Shown here: one piece after another, positions 17,247-26,446 of the stretch
Layout of the letters: each line of letters opens with the position of its first letter
How positions within the stretch are numbered: position 1 is the stretch's first letter
Source: Nesterenkonia alkaliphila
Lineage (GTDB): Bacteria > Actinomycetota > Actinomycetes > Actinomycetales > Micrococcaceae
Direction: 5' to 3'
Length of the DNA: 64,000 nt
Assembly: GCF_009758175.1 (NCBI RefSeq)
Contig: NZ_WRPM01000095.1
Coordinates: forward strand, 32,744-96,743
Translations under genes and position numbers: made by a program
Notes under the pieces: generated by a model
Seen by the model: only the letters and a program-made list of their open reading frames with translations
What the model was told of the DNA's origin: nothing
Databases searched by the model: none

Positions 17247-18098
17247 TCAGAAGGCGGGCAGGACAGCTCCGTCGGTCCAGGTCTCCTCGATGTACTCGCG
17301 CACCTCATCGCTGGTGAGCAGGTCCTGCAGGATCTGGACCGCCTCGTTGTCCTCATCCTCGGAGCGCACGGCCAAGAAGTTGGCGTAGGGGTTGTCCTCG
17401 CCGGACTCCACCAGCAGGCCGTCCTCTGTGGGAGACAGTCCGGCCTCCAGGGCGTTGTTGCCGTTGATCACCGCGGCGGCAACGTCGTCGAGGGTGCGGG
17501 CCAGGGCAGAGGCGTCAGCCTCGATGAATTCGAAGTTGTGCGGGTTGTCCTCGATGTCCAGGATGGTGGCGGACTGCCAGTCCGCGCTCAGGGTGATCAG
17601 CCCTGCCTCCTCCAGCAGCACCAGGCCGCGGGCTTGGTTGGACGGGTCGTTGTTCAGCGCGATGGTCGCTCCCTCCGGGAGGTCCTCGTAGCTCTCGTGC
17701 TGGGTGGAGTACAGAGCGAAGGGCTCAATGTGCACGCCCTCGAAGTGCGCCAGGTCGTATCCGTGCTCCTGCACCTCGGCGTTGAACCATGGCTCGTGCT
17801 GGAAGTAGTTGGCATCCAGCTCCCCGGCGTGCAGTGCTTCGTTGGGGATCACGTAGTCGGTGTACTCCTGGATGTCCAGGCTGATGCCGGCCTCCTCGGC
17901 GAGTTCATCATCGATGAACTGCAGGATCTGGGCGTGTGGCACCGGCGAGGCGCCCACGCTGAGCTCCACGATGCCGTCCTCGCCCTCGGTGCCGGCGCCG
18001 TTGTCGGCCTCGTCATCTCCGTTGCCGCAGGCGGCCAGGAGCAGCGCGGCGGCCGCGGCCGCGGCGATCCCCAGTGAACGGTGTGTGCGGTGTGGCAT
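17247..18098 (-). CDS. metQ: Methionine ABC transporter substrate-binding lipoprotein
   Basis: The 283-aa NlpA-family lipoprotein binds methionine for MetNI. A signal peptide ends at LLLAAC (Cys near residue 25), followed by a very acidic linker. The core has YTDYVIPNEALHAGELDANYFQH-type residues (in part ALHAGELDANYFQH), the usual MetQ signature. AAAGGAA lies 9 nt before the ATG at 18098; two upstream in-frame starts (18116 and 18149) have poorer sites. It is the third gene of metN-metI-metQ under a SAM-IV-like leader. Confidence 0.92.
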   Translation of the reverse strand: MPHRTHRSLGIAAAAAAALLLAACGNGDDEADNGAGTEGEDGIVELSVGASPVPHAQILQFIDDELAEEAGISLDIQEYTDYVIPNEALHAGELDANYFQHEPWFNAEVQEHGYDLAHFEGVHIEPFALYSTQHESYEDLPEGATIALNNDPSNQARGLVLLEEAGLITLSADWQSATILDIEDNPHNFEFIEADASALARTLDDVAAAVINGNNALEAGLSPTEDGLLVESGEDNPYANFLAVRSEDEDNEAVQILQDLLTSDEVREYIEETWTDGAVLPAF

Positions 18099-18155
18099 GA
18101 TGCATATTCCTTTCATAGTGAGAGTGACCGGGCAGCCCAGCGCGGGCACCCGGGT

Positions 18156-18839
18156 TCAGCGATGATCGATGCGGCGGGCCACGTAGTTCCCCGTGTATTG
18201 CACGGCGGTGACGATGACCACCAGCAGAATCACGCAGATGAGCATGACGTCGCCCATATATCGGTGGTATCCGTAGTTGATGGCCAGCTGTCCCAATCCG
18301 CCTCCGCCCACGGCTCCGGCCATGGCGGTGAAGCTGATCAGGGTGACCACGGTGATGGTGAAGCCGCCCACGATGCCGGGCAGGCCCTCTCTGAGCAGTA
18401 CGTTCCAGGTGATGTGCAGCTTGGAGGCTCCCATCATCTGAACTGCTTCCACCTTGCCCCAGGAGACCTCGCGGAGGGAGTTCTCCACCATCCGGGCGAA
18501 GAAGGGGATTGCACCTATGGTCAGCGGCACCACGGCCGCCTCCCAGCCGATCGCAGCCCCCACTACCAGCCGGGTGAACGGAATGATCCAGATCATCAGG
18601 ATGATGAAGGGGACCGCCCGGGCGAAGTCAACCGCCACGCTCAGCACCCGGTAGAACAGCTGCACCGGATACAGGCCCTTGGGCCCCAGGTTGAACAACA
18701 GGATGCCCAGCGGCAGGCCGAACAGCGCGGTGAAGAAGCCGGTGGCACTGGTCATGTAGATGGTTTCGAGGATCGCGTCGACCAGGAAGCGTTCGATGAC
18801 CGGGTTGTCGAACCAGAGTTCGTCGGTGGCGCTGGGCAT
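18156..18839 (-). CDS. metI: Methionine ABC transporter permease
   Basis: The 227-aa permease has five or six hydrophobic helices and a BPD_transp_1 domain with RAVPFIILM near residue 80 and a coupling loop around AVQMMGASKLHITWNVL. GAVGGGGLGQLAINYGYHRY-type residues near 185 (GGGGLGQLAINYGY) are diagnostic for MetI. Its ATG shares a base with the metN stop (TGATG), so the two are translationally coupled. Confidence 0.93.
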   Translation of the reverse strand: MPSATDELWFDNPVIERFLVDAILETIYMTSATGFFTALFGLPLGILLFNLGPKGLYPVQLFYRVLSVAVDFARAVPFIILMIWIIPFTRLVVGAAIGWEAAVVPLTIGAIPFFARMVENSLREVSWGKVEAVQMMGASKLHITWNVLLREGLPGIVGGFTITVVTLISFTAMAGAVGGGGLGQLAINYGYHRYMGDVMLICVILLVVIVTAVQYTGNYVARRIDHR

Positions 18840-19903
18840 CAGCGGCCCCCTTCCCGTGGTGCCTCGGCCTCTTCTGCCGCGGCTTCCTCGGCCGCCACCT
18901 GCTCAGCGGTGGTCAGCTCCGCATGCAGACCGGCCGAGTGCAGCACCTGGAGGGTACGCTGGGCGCTCTGCATGTCTTCGGGGCGCAGGTGAAGCCTGCC
19001 GACCTGCTTGCCCTGGATGGTCTCGATGGAACCCGCCTCTACCCGGGCCGGTACGGCCTGCTCGGCCAGCAGACTGAACAGGTCGCCGATGTTCTGCACG
19101 TGCTCGGATTCGGTGAGCAGCACTTCGACCAGCTGCTGCCCGGGCTTCAGGGCGCTGGTCGGCGGCAGGGAGATGAGTTCCTTGGACAGCGGGGAGGTGG
19201 TGTCGGAGATGACCTCCAGCAGCCGTCCGGTGCGGCTGACGCGCCCGTTCTCCAGCAGGGAGACCGAGTCGCAGATCTCACGCACCACTGACATCTCGTG
19301 GGTGATGATGATGACGGTGATGCCCAACCGGTCCCGGAGAGAGCGGATGAGCTGAAGGATCTGCCGGGTGGTCGTGGAGTCCAGCGCGGAGGTGGGTTCG
19401 TCGCAGAGCAGCACTCGGGGCTCAGCGGCCAGCGCACGGGCAATGCCCACCCGCTGCTTCTGCCCGCCGGAGAGCTGGGCCGGGTAGTTATCGGCCCGGT
19501 CGGCCAGCCCCACCAGTTCCAGCAGCTCGCTGACCCGGGCTCTGCGCTTGGCGCGGGGGACCCCTGCGATCTCCAGGGGATGGGCGATGTTCCTGGCCGC
19601 GGTGCGGGAGTCCAGAAGGTTCACGTGCTGGAAGACCATCCCGATGGCGCGGCGTGCCTTCATCAGCTCAGCCCCGGTGGCACGATCCATGCTCCTGCCG
19701 TCGATCCGGATGCTGCCAGAGCTGAGGTCCTCGAGCCCAGTCAGACACCGGATGAGGGTGGACTTCCCGGCTCCGGATCGGCCGACGATGCCATGGATGC
19801 TGCCCGGGCCGATACGGAGGCTGACCCCGTCCAAGGCGGTCACATTGCCGGGATAGACCTTGCGGACATCCTGGAGTTCAATCACTGATGAGGCGCTCTC
19901 CAC
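18839..19903 (-). CDS. metN: Methionine ABC transporter ATP-binding protein
   Basis: The 354-aa ATPase drives methionine import. Walker A is GRSGAGKS (41-48), the signature is LSGGQKQR and Walker B is [13 protein letters not shown]-terminal NIL regulatory domain (about 260-335) is the site where methionine trans-inhibits the transporter in MetN proteins. The start codon is GTG at 19903. The last 20 residues are Ala/Glu-rich. It heads metNIQ and lies about 50 nt after a SAM-IV-like riboswitch, which fits repression when SAM is plentiful. Confidence 0.93.
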   Translation of the reverse strand: MESASSVIELQDVRKVYPGNVTALDGVSLRIGPGSIHGIVGRSGAGKSTLIRCLTGLEDLSSGSIRIDGRSMDRATGAELMKARRAIGMVFQHVNLLDSRTAARNIAHPLEIAGVPRAKRRARVSELLELVGLADRADNYPAQLSGGQKQRVGIARALAAEPRVLLCDEPTSALDSTTTRQILQLIRSLRDRLGITVIIITHEMSVVREICDSVSLLENGRVSRTGRLLEVISDTTSPLSKELISLPPTSALKPGQQLVEVLLTESEHVQNIGDLFSLLAEQAVPARVEAGSIETIQGKQVGRLHLRPEDMQSAQRTLQVLHSAGLHAELTTAEQVAAEEAAAEEAEAPREGGR

Positions 19904-19955
19904 TGCTGCTCTTGCCCGCTCCGGGCAGTGACGCTCAAGGCGTCAGAAGCGGGCC

Positions 19956-20035
19956 GCATCGTGATCCGAACCACCCGTGAACATGGGGTTGGTGTGCGGC
20001 CCAGGGAGGATCGTGACGGCCGCAGCTCGTGATGC
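19956..20035 (-). ncRNA. SAM-IV-like riboswitch ahead of metNIQ
   Basis: Read on the minus strand, P1 is GCATC with GATGC, enclosing TCACGAG at the 5' side and ATCACGATGC at the 3' side. P2 is a perfect TGCGGCC/GGCCGCA pair. CACCAACCC then CGGGTGGTTCGG follow, matching the CGGCAACCC and GGGGTGCCCCAG blocks of the element at 23-106. The P2 loop is short and unlike the other two, so it may be a SAM-I/IV variant. Its place before a methionine importer supports SAM sensing. Confidence 0.73.
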
Positions 20036-20096
20036 AGAGCCCATCCTAACGCCCAGCGGCACCAGTGCTGTTGAGCACACGTCACAATCTGTCACA

Positions 20097-20106
20097 CTAT
20101 GTTCAA
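20097..20106 (+). promoter_or_regulatory. TATGTTCAA motif upstream of metNIQ
   Basis: TATGTTCAA at 20098-20106 is the reverse complement of TTGAACATA, about 62 nt upstream of the metN riboswitch. On the metN strand it reads TTGAACATA, so here it could double as a -35 box (TTGAAC). This is the opposite orientation to the copies at 12-20 and 14075. Confidence 0.35.
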
Positions 20107-20164
20107 CACCACATTATTCAACCGCGCCGGGGACGGCTCAGAGGTGAGGGGGCGGCGTCCTCCG

Positions 20165-20923
20165 CTACTCCCCCAGTGGGTTGAGCACCCGGCGCAGGAA
20201 GTCCTGGGTGCGTGGCTGGGCGGGGGCGCCGATCACCTGCTGGGCGGGCCCCTCCTCCACCACCCGGCCCTGGTTCATGAACACCACCCGGTCGGCCACC
20301 TCGCGTGCGAAGCCCATCTCATGGGTCACCACGATCATGGTCATTCCGGCCTGGGCGAGATCGCGCATGATGGCCAGCACATCTCCCACCGTCTCCGGGT
20401 CCAGGGCGGAGGTGGGCTCGTCAAAGAGCATCAGGGAGGGTTTCATGGTCAGCGCCCGGGCGATCGCCACCCGCTGTTGCTGGCCGCCGGAGAGCTGAGC
20501 GGGGCGGCGGTGGGCCAGGTGCTGCAGTCCCACCAGCTCCAATTGGTGCATGGCCTCCGCCTCAGCCTCGGCGCGCGGCTGCTTGAGCACCCGGCGGGGG
20601 GTGATAGTGCAGTTCTCGAGGACGGAGAGGTGCGGGAACAGGTTGAACTGCTGGAAGACCATGCCGATCTTCCGGCGCATCGCATCCAGGTTCACATCCG
20701 GGTCCGTGGCATCGAACTCGCCCACCAGGATCCGCCCGGAGTTGGGGTCCTCCAGACGGTTCACGCAGCGCAGCAGAGTGGATTTGCCCGAGCCGGTGGC
20801 GCCGATCAGGCAGACCACCTCGCCGGGGTTGACGGTGATGCTGATGCCTTGGAGCACCTCATTGTCACCATAGGACTTGTGCAGGTCCTCGATTGTGACG
20901 CCTGCTGGGACGGTATCGCTCAT
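20165..20923 (-). CDS. Polar amino-acid ABC transporter ATP-binding protein
   Basis: The 252-aa ATPase has Walker A GATGSGKS near residue 40, [10 protein letters not shown] at the Q-loop, the LSGGQQQR signature and [13 protein letters not shown]alker B, the pattern of GlnQ/TcyN-type importers. It overlaps the permease stop by four bases. With the permease and binding protein it forms a complete importer, placed between methionine uptake and the HadA/HadB pair; cystine is a reasonable substrate but this is inference. Confidence 0.92.
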   Translation of the reverse strand: MSDTVPAGVTIEDLHKSYGDNEVLQGISITVNPGEVVCLIGATGSGKSTLLRCVNRLEDPNSGRILVGEFDATDPDVNLDAMRRKIGMVFQQFNLFPHLSVLENCTITPRRVLKQPRAEAEAEAMHQLELVGLQHLAHRRPAQLSGGQQQRVAIARALTMKPSLMLFDEPTSALDPETVGDVLAIMRDLAQAGMTMIVVTHEMGFAREVADRVVFMNQGRVVEEGPAQQVIGAPAQPRTQDFLRRVLNPLGE

Positions 20924-21765
20924 TTCACCCCTGCCGTGACCGGCGATTCAGTCGCCTTCTTCCTGGGCCGCCTGCGGGAGGACCGTCCGGGGCCGCGTTC
21001 CTCCATGCGCCGGGCCAACAGCGACAGCGGTACGGTGATCAGCAGGTAGCAAACTCCGGCCACCACCAGCGGGGTCATCCCGGCCCCGTACTGCAGGATG
21101 CCGTCGCGGCCGATCTTGGTCAGCTCCGCCGCGGAGCCGGCCATGCCGACTACGAAGATCAGCGAGGAGTCCTTTGTCAGCAGGATCGCCTCATTGGTCA
21201 GCGGCGGCAGCACGATCCGGAAGGCCTGCGGGATCTGGATGCTCACCATGGCCCGCCAGGCCGGCATGCCGAGGGCGCGGGCGGCCTCCATCTGGCCCTT
21301 GGGCACAGCTTGGAGGCCGGCACGGATGGTCTCCGCGATATAGGCAGCTCCGACGATGGCCAGCGCGGTGGAGGCGGTCTGCAGGGTGGAGAGGTTCAGA
21401 TTGAACGCCAAGGAGGCGCCGAAGCCCAGGGCGATGAACACCAAGATCGCCGGTATCCCCCGGAAGAACTCAATATAGATCGCCGCGATCCACCGATAGA
21501 CCGGGAAGCTGGCCAGCCGCATCAGAGCCAGCAGGGTACCGCCGAACAGGCCGAAGAGGAACCCGAAGAAGGTGTACTGGATGGTGTTCCACAGCCCCAC
21601 GGTGATCACCCCGGGGAACATCCCTGAGACGCTCTCCAGATCGAAGAAGCTGTTCTGCACAGCGCCCCAGTCGACCAGCAGGATCAGGACTACGACGATC
21701 GCCGCAAAGATCCCGGCCTGGATCCCCAGGGAGAGCCGTGCCCGTTCACGGTTGGAGAGCGCCAT
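20920..21765 (-). CDS. Polar amino-acid ABC transporter permease
   Basis: The 281-aa permease has a charged N-terminus, a first helix at about 13-32, and a HisM/GlnP-type domain with the [16 protein letters not shown] signature near 100 and a coupling loop [14 protein letters not shown] near 170. The C-terminus ends in a very basic [10 protein letters not shown] tail. It is coupled to the ATPase gene by an ATGA overlap and follows the binding-protein gene by 43 nt. Confidence 0.92.
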   Translation of the reverse strand: MALSNRERARLSLGIQAGIFAAIVVVLILLVDWGAVQNSFFDLESVSGMFPGVITVGLWNTIQYTFFGFLFGLFGGTLLALMRLASFPVYRWIAAIYIEFFRGIPAILVFIALGFGASLAFNLNLSTLQTASTALAIVGAAYIAETIRAGLQAVPKGQMEAARALGMPAWRAMVSIQIPQAFRIVLPPLTNEAILLTKDSSLIFVVGMAGSAAELTKIGRDGILQYGAGMTPLVVAGVCYLLITVPLSLLARRMEERGPGRSSRRRPRKKATESPVTAGVK

Positions 21766-21808
21766 CAGAGGTTCACCGTCACTGCCTCAGACTCTGGGCA
21801 GGCGAGGC

Positions 21809-22723
21809 TCAGTTTTCGTCCTCAGCGCCGTCGTCGACATCCTCGTCACCCTCGTCCTCGGGGTCAGCACCCTCGTCCGGGGTCTCGGAGTGGAACCAGG
21901 CTTCCCGGATCTCCTCCAGGGTGCCTTCGGCATCAAGGGCGGCGAGCACCTCGTTGACCGCCTCGATGAGCTCCTGGTTCTCCAGGTGCGCGGCGATGCC
22001 CAGCTGCTCGCCGGTGTCGATCTCCTCCACGAACTCATAGGCCGCATCGTCGCCGGTCTGGTAGCCGATGATCGAGATATTGCCGATCAGCGCCTCCACC
22101 TGACCAGCCTCCAGACCCTGCAGCAGCAGTCCGGAGTCCTCATACTCAGTGACGTCCAGGCCGAGCTCCTCGGCGGCGTAGGTGTGCCCGGTGGTGCCGT
22201 TCTGCACGCCCACCGGCACTCCGTCCAGGTCATCGGTGGAGGAGATGCCGGAGTCGGTGGTGGCCAGCAGCCCCAGGTTGTCATCCAGGTAGGGGTCGCT
22301 GAAGAGCATGTTCCCGGCCCGTTCCTCGGTGATGGACATACCTGAGATCACCAGGTCACAGTTCTCAGATTCCAGGGCAAGCCCGGACTCCAGACCCTCC
22401 CAGGAGGATTCGATGAGCTCCAGCTCCAAGCCCAGCGCCCCGGCGATGGCGGCAGCGATGTCGATGTCGTAACCCACCACATTGCCCTCGGTGTCGTAGT
22501 ACTCGAACGGCGGGTAGGGCACATCGGCGCAGACCTGCAGCACGCCCTCCTCCAGGGTCTCAACCTCGGCGTCGATCTCCACATCGGTCTCCACCTCAGT
22601 CTCAGCCTCGGCATCACCGTTTTCCTCGTCATCGCCACAGGCGCTCAGTGCCAGTACGGCCACAGAGGCTAGGGCCAGCGGCTTCAGCCACCGGTTTTCG
22701 GTCAGCTCGGTCATGCTCGGCAT
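21809..22723 (-). CDS. Polar amino-acid ABC transporter substrate-binding lipoprotein
   Basis: The 304-aa family 3 binding protein begins with a lipoprotein signal ending LALSAC, then an extremely acidic Glu/Asp/Thr/Val linker. The ligand domain starts at VCADVPYPPFEYYD and contains GYDIDIAAAIA and DLVISGMSIT, family hallmarks. A second, nearly all-acidic tail of about 25 residues (after WFHSETPDE) is unusual. GGGAGA precedes the ATG. TATAAT at 22797-22802 (read on the minus strand) is a candidate -10 box. Confidence 0.9.
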   Translation of the reverse strand: MPSMTELTENRWLKPLALASVAVLALSACGDDEENGDAEAETEVETDVEIDAEVETLEEGVLQVCADVPYPPFEYYDTEGNVVGYDIDIAAAIAGALGLELELIESSWEGLESGLALESENCDLVISGMSITEERAGNMLFSDPYLDDNLGLLATTDSGISSTDDLDGVPVGVQNGTTGHTYAAEELGLDVTEYEDSGLLLQGLEAGQVEALIGNISIIGYQTGDDAAYEFVEEIDTGEQLGIAAHLENQELIEAVNEVLAALDAEGTLEEIREAWFHSETPDEGADPEDEGDEDVDDGAEDEN

Positions 22724-22833
22724 GTGGTTCTCCCGGTTCGAATGGTGCGTGCCGCTTCCAGGGCGGTGCGGTACATAGTGTGAGTAACGTCTGGTGATTA
22801 TAGACAGGCTGGGTGTTTCGGGTACATGTCACC

Positions 22834-23286
22834 CTATGAGAGGGCGACGAGCGCCTGGGACTTGGTGAGCACCTTGGCCCGCTCCTCACCGTCCACCAGT
22901 TCCACCGTGAGGTCGATCCGGGCGGTGCCGGCTGCCTCATCCAGCTTGCCCACCTTTGCGGTGATCTCCAGCTGTGCGGTGGGGGTATCGGGCGATCCTT
23001 GGGTGGGGTCAGGCACGGGGACCGGTTTGCTGAACCGGGTCTGGTAGTCGGTGACTGCTGCCGGATCACCGGCCCAGTCGCCCACCAGCCCCACGGCCGC
23101 TCCCATGGTGAGCATGCCGTGGGCGATCACGCCCGGCAGCCCGACCTGCTGGGCGAAGCGTTCGTTCCAGTGGATCGGGTTGTGGTCTCCGCTGGCGGCG
23201 GCGTAGCGGATCAGATCGGCACGGGAGAGCTGCACTGTGCGGGTCCCGATGATCTGGCCCTTCTCCAGGTCTGCGAGCTTCGGCAT
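22834..23286 (-). CDS. MaoC/HadB-like (R)-hydratase subunit
   Basis: The 150-aa single hot-dog protein has the hydratase 2 catalytic dyad context DHNPIHW near residue 35 and GVIAHGMLT near 52. Such proteins dehydrate 3-hydroxyacyl thioesters in fatty acid elongation, working with a HadA-like partner. Its start overlaps the stop of the upstream gene (23286), so the pair is likely a heterodimer. The pairing is typical for Actinobacteria near murB. Confidence 0.85.
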   Translation of the reverse strand: MPKLADLEKGQIIGTRTVQLSRADLIRYAAASGDHNPIHWNERFAQQVGLPGVIAHGMLTMGAAVGLVGDWAGDPAAVTDYQTRFSKPVPVPDPTQGSPDTPTAQLEITAKVGKLDEAAGTARIDLTVELVDGEERAKVLTKSQALVALS

Positions 23287-23750
23287 CAGGCCTCTCCTTC
23301 TTCCTCACCACGGACCAGGAGGGTCGAGGTGACTGTGGCGCGTGGGGCGTCGTCGTAGGTTGTGATCTCAGTGACGGTGGTGACCATGGCACCGGTACCC
23401 ATCACCCGGATCCGCTCCAACGTGGTGGCGGCGGTGAGGGTCTCCCCTGCGGTGATCGGGGCGTGGTGGCTGAAGCGCTCCTCGGCGTGGACCACCCGGG
23501 AGAAGTCGATGCCGGCCTCGGGATCGGTGACGGCGGCAGCCTCGGCACGCTGGGCGATGACCACGGCGAATGTGGGCGGGGCGATCAGGTCCCGGTGGCC
23601 CAGCTGGACAGCCGCGTCGACACTGTGGTGCGCGGGGTGGTCGGCCTGCACGGCAGTGGCGAACTCGCGGATCGCCTCACGTCCCACCTGGTACTGCACG
23701 GGCGGGTAGCTGTGGCCCTCCCTCGCGGTGCTGATGCTCACGGTCTTCAC
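23286..23750 (-). CDS. HadA-like N-terminal MaoC (FAS1-type dehydratase) protein
   Basis: The 154-aa protein resembles the UPF0336/HadA N-terminal hot-dog fold: YPPVQYQVGREAIREFA near the start, APPTFAVVI near 60, and HAEERFSHHAPITAGETL near 90. It lacks the catalytic Asp/His of its partner and likely shapes the acyl channel. The start is GTG at 23750, which overlaps the previous stop as GTGA; an open frame up to 24020 is out of keeping with that overlap. Its own end overlaps the HadB-like start. Confidence 0.82.
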   Translation of the reverse strand: MKTVSISTAREGHSYPPVQYQVGREAIREFATAVQADHPAHHSVDAAVQLGHRDLIAPPTFAVVIAQRAEAAAVTDPEAGIDFSRVVHAEERFSHHAPITAGETLTAATTLERIRVMGTGAMVTTVTEITTYDDAPRATVTSTLLVRGEEEGEA

Positions 23751-24046
23751 TCGCTTCCTGCCGCACCCTGGCGGCTGCGCCGGGTCCCCGGCTGGTTCTC
23801 TTGGTTCTTTCTGTCCCGGAGGATCTGGGCGGCTTGTCGCCGGCGCAGTCCGATCCCGGTGAGGTGACTCAGTATTCCGGCCCCGATCAGGCCCATCCCG
23901 GCGTTCCTCAGGGCAGTGGATTCCGCTGGGGCAGCGGCGATGACCGCGATGATCCCCAGGAAGGTGGCGGCCATACCGACGATCAGCGCCACCCTGTAGG
24001 CACGGGTTCCGGAGGTCCACGGGTCAAAGGCGGGCTGCTGGCTCAT
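23747..24046 (-). CDS. Small two-TM membrane protein
   Basis: The 99-aa protein has two hydrophobic segments (about 20-40 and 47-65) and a basic, Gln/Arg-rich C-terminal tail. It is the first gene of the minus-strand trio with the HadA- and HadB-like genes, coupled by GTGA. I do not recognise a family. Its position suggests a membrane protein that merely shares the promoter, or an anchor for the dehydratase pair. Confidence 0.65.
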   Translation of the reverse strand: MSQQPAFDPWTSGTRAYRVALIVGMAATFLGIIAVIAAAPAESTALRNAGMGLIGAGILSHLTGIGLRRRQAAQILRDRKNQENQPGTRRSRQGAAGSE

Positions 24047-24112
24047 AGCCCGTTCATCCTACCGGCCGCGATGCTCCGCAGCCCGAGGGGAGGAGCTACT
24101 TAGACTGAGCAC

Positions 24113-24904
24113 GTGACACCTGTGACGCTCTCAACCCAGCCCCCAGAGGTGTTCGGCGGGCTACACCTGGGCCTACTGGGGCTCACCGCGATGCTGAGCA
24201 TCCTGGTGCTCTGGGCCGCCCGGCGGGCGCGGGGCAGTGATGCCCTGGACCGGGTGCTGAGGGCTTCGGGGTGGGTGCTGCTGGGCTGTTCAGTGCTCTA
24301 CAGTGTTTGGCTGCTGTTGCCAGGGAACTGGCATGTGGCGGATTCGCTGCCGCTGCACTATTCGGATGCGCTGCGGTTCGTCACGGCGGTGGCGCTGATC
24401 TGGCGGGTCAAATGGGCGGTGATGGTCTCCTACTTTTGGGGACTGACGTTGAATCCACAGGCGGTGATCACCCCTCATCAGACCATGCTGAGCACTGATC
24501 CTGTGCAGTTCACCTTCTACTGGGGGCTGCACATTGCGGTGTGGCTGGCCCCGCTGGCCCTGGTATGGGGTGCGGGGCACCGGCCGGACTGGAGGGGCTT
24601 CGGCCTGGCCTATTCTGCCGCTTTCGCCTGGGCGATGCTGGTGATGCCCATCAATGCGCAGCTGGGCACCAACTACGCCTTTGTGAACCGCCCACCGGAC
24701 GGCGCCTCCCTGGTGGACTTCCTGGGACCGTGGCCGGTGTACCTGGGGTGGATCGGGCTGATGATGGCCGCAGTGTGGGCTGCAATGACCTGGCCCTGGA
24801 CCCGGACTCGCACCCGGCCTCGCCCTCGGACTCGCCCAGCGCGGGAAACGGATAAGGACGACGCCGCCCCACACCAGGCATCATCTGCCCTCACTTCCCG
24901 CTGA
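24113..24904 (+). CDS. TIGR02206 (YwaF-like) membrane protein
   Basis: The 263-aa integral membrane protein has seven hydrophobic segments and the family features LPLHYSDALRF near residue 80, WGLTLNPQAVITP near 115 and MPINAQLGTNYAF-type residues near 190. Its function is unknown. The cytoplasmic tail is an Arg/Thr/Pro repeat followed by an acidic end. The start is GTG at 24113, with TAGACT at 24101-24106 as -10 box, so translation is probably leaderless. Confidence 0.8.
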   Translation: MTPVTLSTQPPEVFGGLHLGLLGLTAMLSILVLWAARRARGSDALDRVLRASGWVLLGCSVLYSVWLLLPGNWHVADSLPLHYSDALRFVTAVALIWRVKWAVMVSYFWGLTLNPQAVITPHQTMLSTDPVQFTFYWGLHIAVWLAPLALVWGAGHRPDWRGFGLAYSAAFAWAMLVMPINAQLGTNYAFVNRPPDGASLVDFLGPWPVYLGWIGLMMAAVWAAMTWPWTRTRTRPRPRTRPARETDKDDAAPHQASSALTSR

Positions 24905-24934
24905 GAGCCCTCAACTGGGGCCTGGAGCGGGGGT

Positions 24935-25954
24935 TCAGCCCAGGAGCCGGAGGGCTCGCGGCTGGAGAAGAACTTCTACTTGGCATTGACGGTCCGCTCC
25001 GGCGACCAGCTCATCACCGTCGGCATAGATCGGCACCTGTGGCGGGACATCGACGAGGACCCGCTGATGCTGGTCTGTTTTCAGGGGCCTGAGCATTGAA
25101 TGGCCCCGCAGCATCAGCAGGGGGAACAGTGCCACCAGACCGGGGCGGGATAGGGGCTGCACCACTGAGAGATCCAGGAGGCCATCATCGGCGCGCGCAC
25201 CAGGGGCCAACGGGATGCCGCCGCCGATGAACGGGCCGTTCTGGAGGCACACTAGAGCAGAGTCTCTGCGTTCGGCGTTCTCCCCGTCCACTGTGATGCT
25301 GAAGGGGATGGGTCGGAAGCTTGGGACTGTCTGAGCCAGGGCGGTGAGATAGCGCAGGGGCCCTGGGACAGCTCTGAGCTGGTTGGCGCGCTGGTTGACC
25401 CGGGCGTCGAAGCCGATGTTCACGGAATTGGCCGCCCAGCATTCCTGCGGCGGCTGGCCTGCCGCTGTGATCCGGACTCGCAGTGCATCGACTTCCGCAG
25501 TGGCCAGCTCCGGCTGCCCGAGATGGTGAAGCAGGTTTCTCAAGGTCTTGATGGTGGCGCGCCGAGCAATCCCGGCCCCTCGCGCGAAGTCGTTGCCCGT
25601 GCCGGTGGGCACCACACCCAGAGGAACCTGCGTTCCGGCCAGAAGCTGCACGGCGGCGTGCACCATGCCGTCGCCGCCGAAGATGACGACCGCATCCGCA
25701 CCTGCTCCGATGATTTCGTGCGCCTGCCGCAGCTGTTCCTGGTGGTCAGTGGGGTCGGGCACGATCAGTTTGAGGTCGGGACTGGCGTACTCAGCGAGGT
25801 GGCGCTGGATCCGCGCAGCGTGTCGGCCCTGGCCCGCCGCAGGATTCAGAAGCACCAGAACCGTGCGGTGCTGGCCGGTGAAGCGGCCGCCCAAGGTCTC
25901 GGCTACGTTCACCGCTCCACCGAGCTGATGGTTCTTGCTGCGGTGAGGACCCAC
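24935..25954 (-). CDS. Diacylglycerol kinase family lipid kinase
   Basis: The 339-aa protein has the DAGK catalytic domain: LLNPAAGQGR near residue 37, the GGDGMVHAAVQLL nucleotide loop near 95, and PTGTGNDFARG near 115. A C-terminal beta domain includes GGGIPLAPGARADDGLLD. It phosphorylates diacylglycerol or a related lipid at the membrane. The start is GTG; 25954 is given, but GTG at 25912 with GGTGGAG just before it is equally plausible. The gene stands alone at the edge of the accessory segment. Confidence 0.85.
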   Translation of the reverse strand: MGPHRSKNHQLGGAVNVAETLGGRFTGQHRTVLVLLNPAAGQGRHAARIQRHLAEYASPDLKLIVPDPTDHQEQLRQAHEIIGAGADAVVIFGGDGMVHAAVQLLAGTQVPLGVVPTGTGNDFARGAGIARRATIKTLRNLLHHLGQPELATAEVDALRVRITAAGQPPQECWAANSVNIGFDARVNQRANQLRAVPGPLRYLTALAQTVPSFRPIPFSITVDGENAERRDSALVCLQNGPFIGGGIPLAPGARADDGLLDLSVVQPLSRPGLVALFPLLMLRGHSMLRPLKTDQHQRVLVDVPPQVPIYADGDELVAGADRQCQVEVLLQPRALRLLG

Positions 25955-26074
25955 ACCATCTTGGGCTGTTCAGCGGATTCCATCTATGCCGTTTCCTCAC
26001 TGCTCGGACCACTCTTGCCTGCACCAGGCATCTCGGAGTCGATCCTATCCGTGACCCTGCATACAGTTGACCCT

Positions 26075-26387
26075 ATGATTTATCAGGACCCGCTGGCTTA
26101 TCTGGTCGGCCTCGAAGGTGTGGCGCTGCTCGACGGGTGGGCAGCGCCACCAGCTCGGCGAGTACCTGCGCCCGGCCTTGAACCTGGGCTTCCAGGTCAG
26201 GCGGTGTGAGGAGCCTCGCGTCAGCCATGCGACCGGACCGGAGCCCGAACCGACTGCGGATATTGGGGACTGGCAGAACTGGCCATGGTCGCTGATGGCT
26301 TATATGCCGGGAGCGACTCACGCCGCCAGCGGCCGACCCTCACTGATCCCCTGGCATTTTCGACTCCCCGAGGAGCACCAGGGGTAG
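26075..26387 (+). pseudogene. SAM-dependent methyltransferase remnant with internal deletion
   Basis: The first 20 codons (MIYQDPLAYLVGLEGVALL) match the N-terminus of a common actinobacterial class I methyltransferase. From about 26145, in another frame, the C-terminus of the same family appears: GEYLRPALNLGF, VRRCEEP, IGDWQNWPWSLMAY and IPWHF. The central SAM-binding part is missing, so roughly 500 bp were lost with a frame change at about 26135-26150. TACAGT lies eight bases before the ATG, so a promoter remains. No function is expected. Confidence 0.75.
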
Positions 26388-26446
26388 GTGTTCCGATGTG
26401 ATCGCCAGGCCCAGCTGGTGAGACAGGAACCCGCCGATGGGAAGCA

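Noticed and set aside
26388..26446. Possible membrane-transporter fragment on the minus strand (LPIGGFLSHQLGLA)
   Set aside because: Too short and without a second motif; could be chance.
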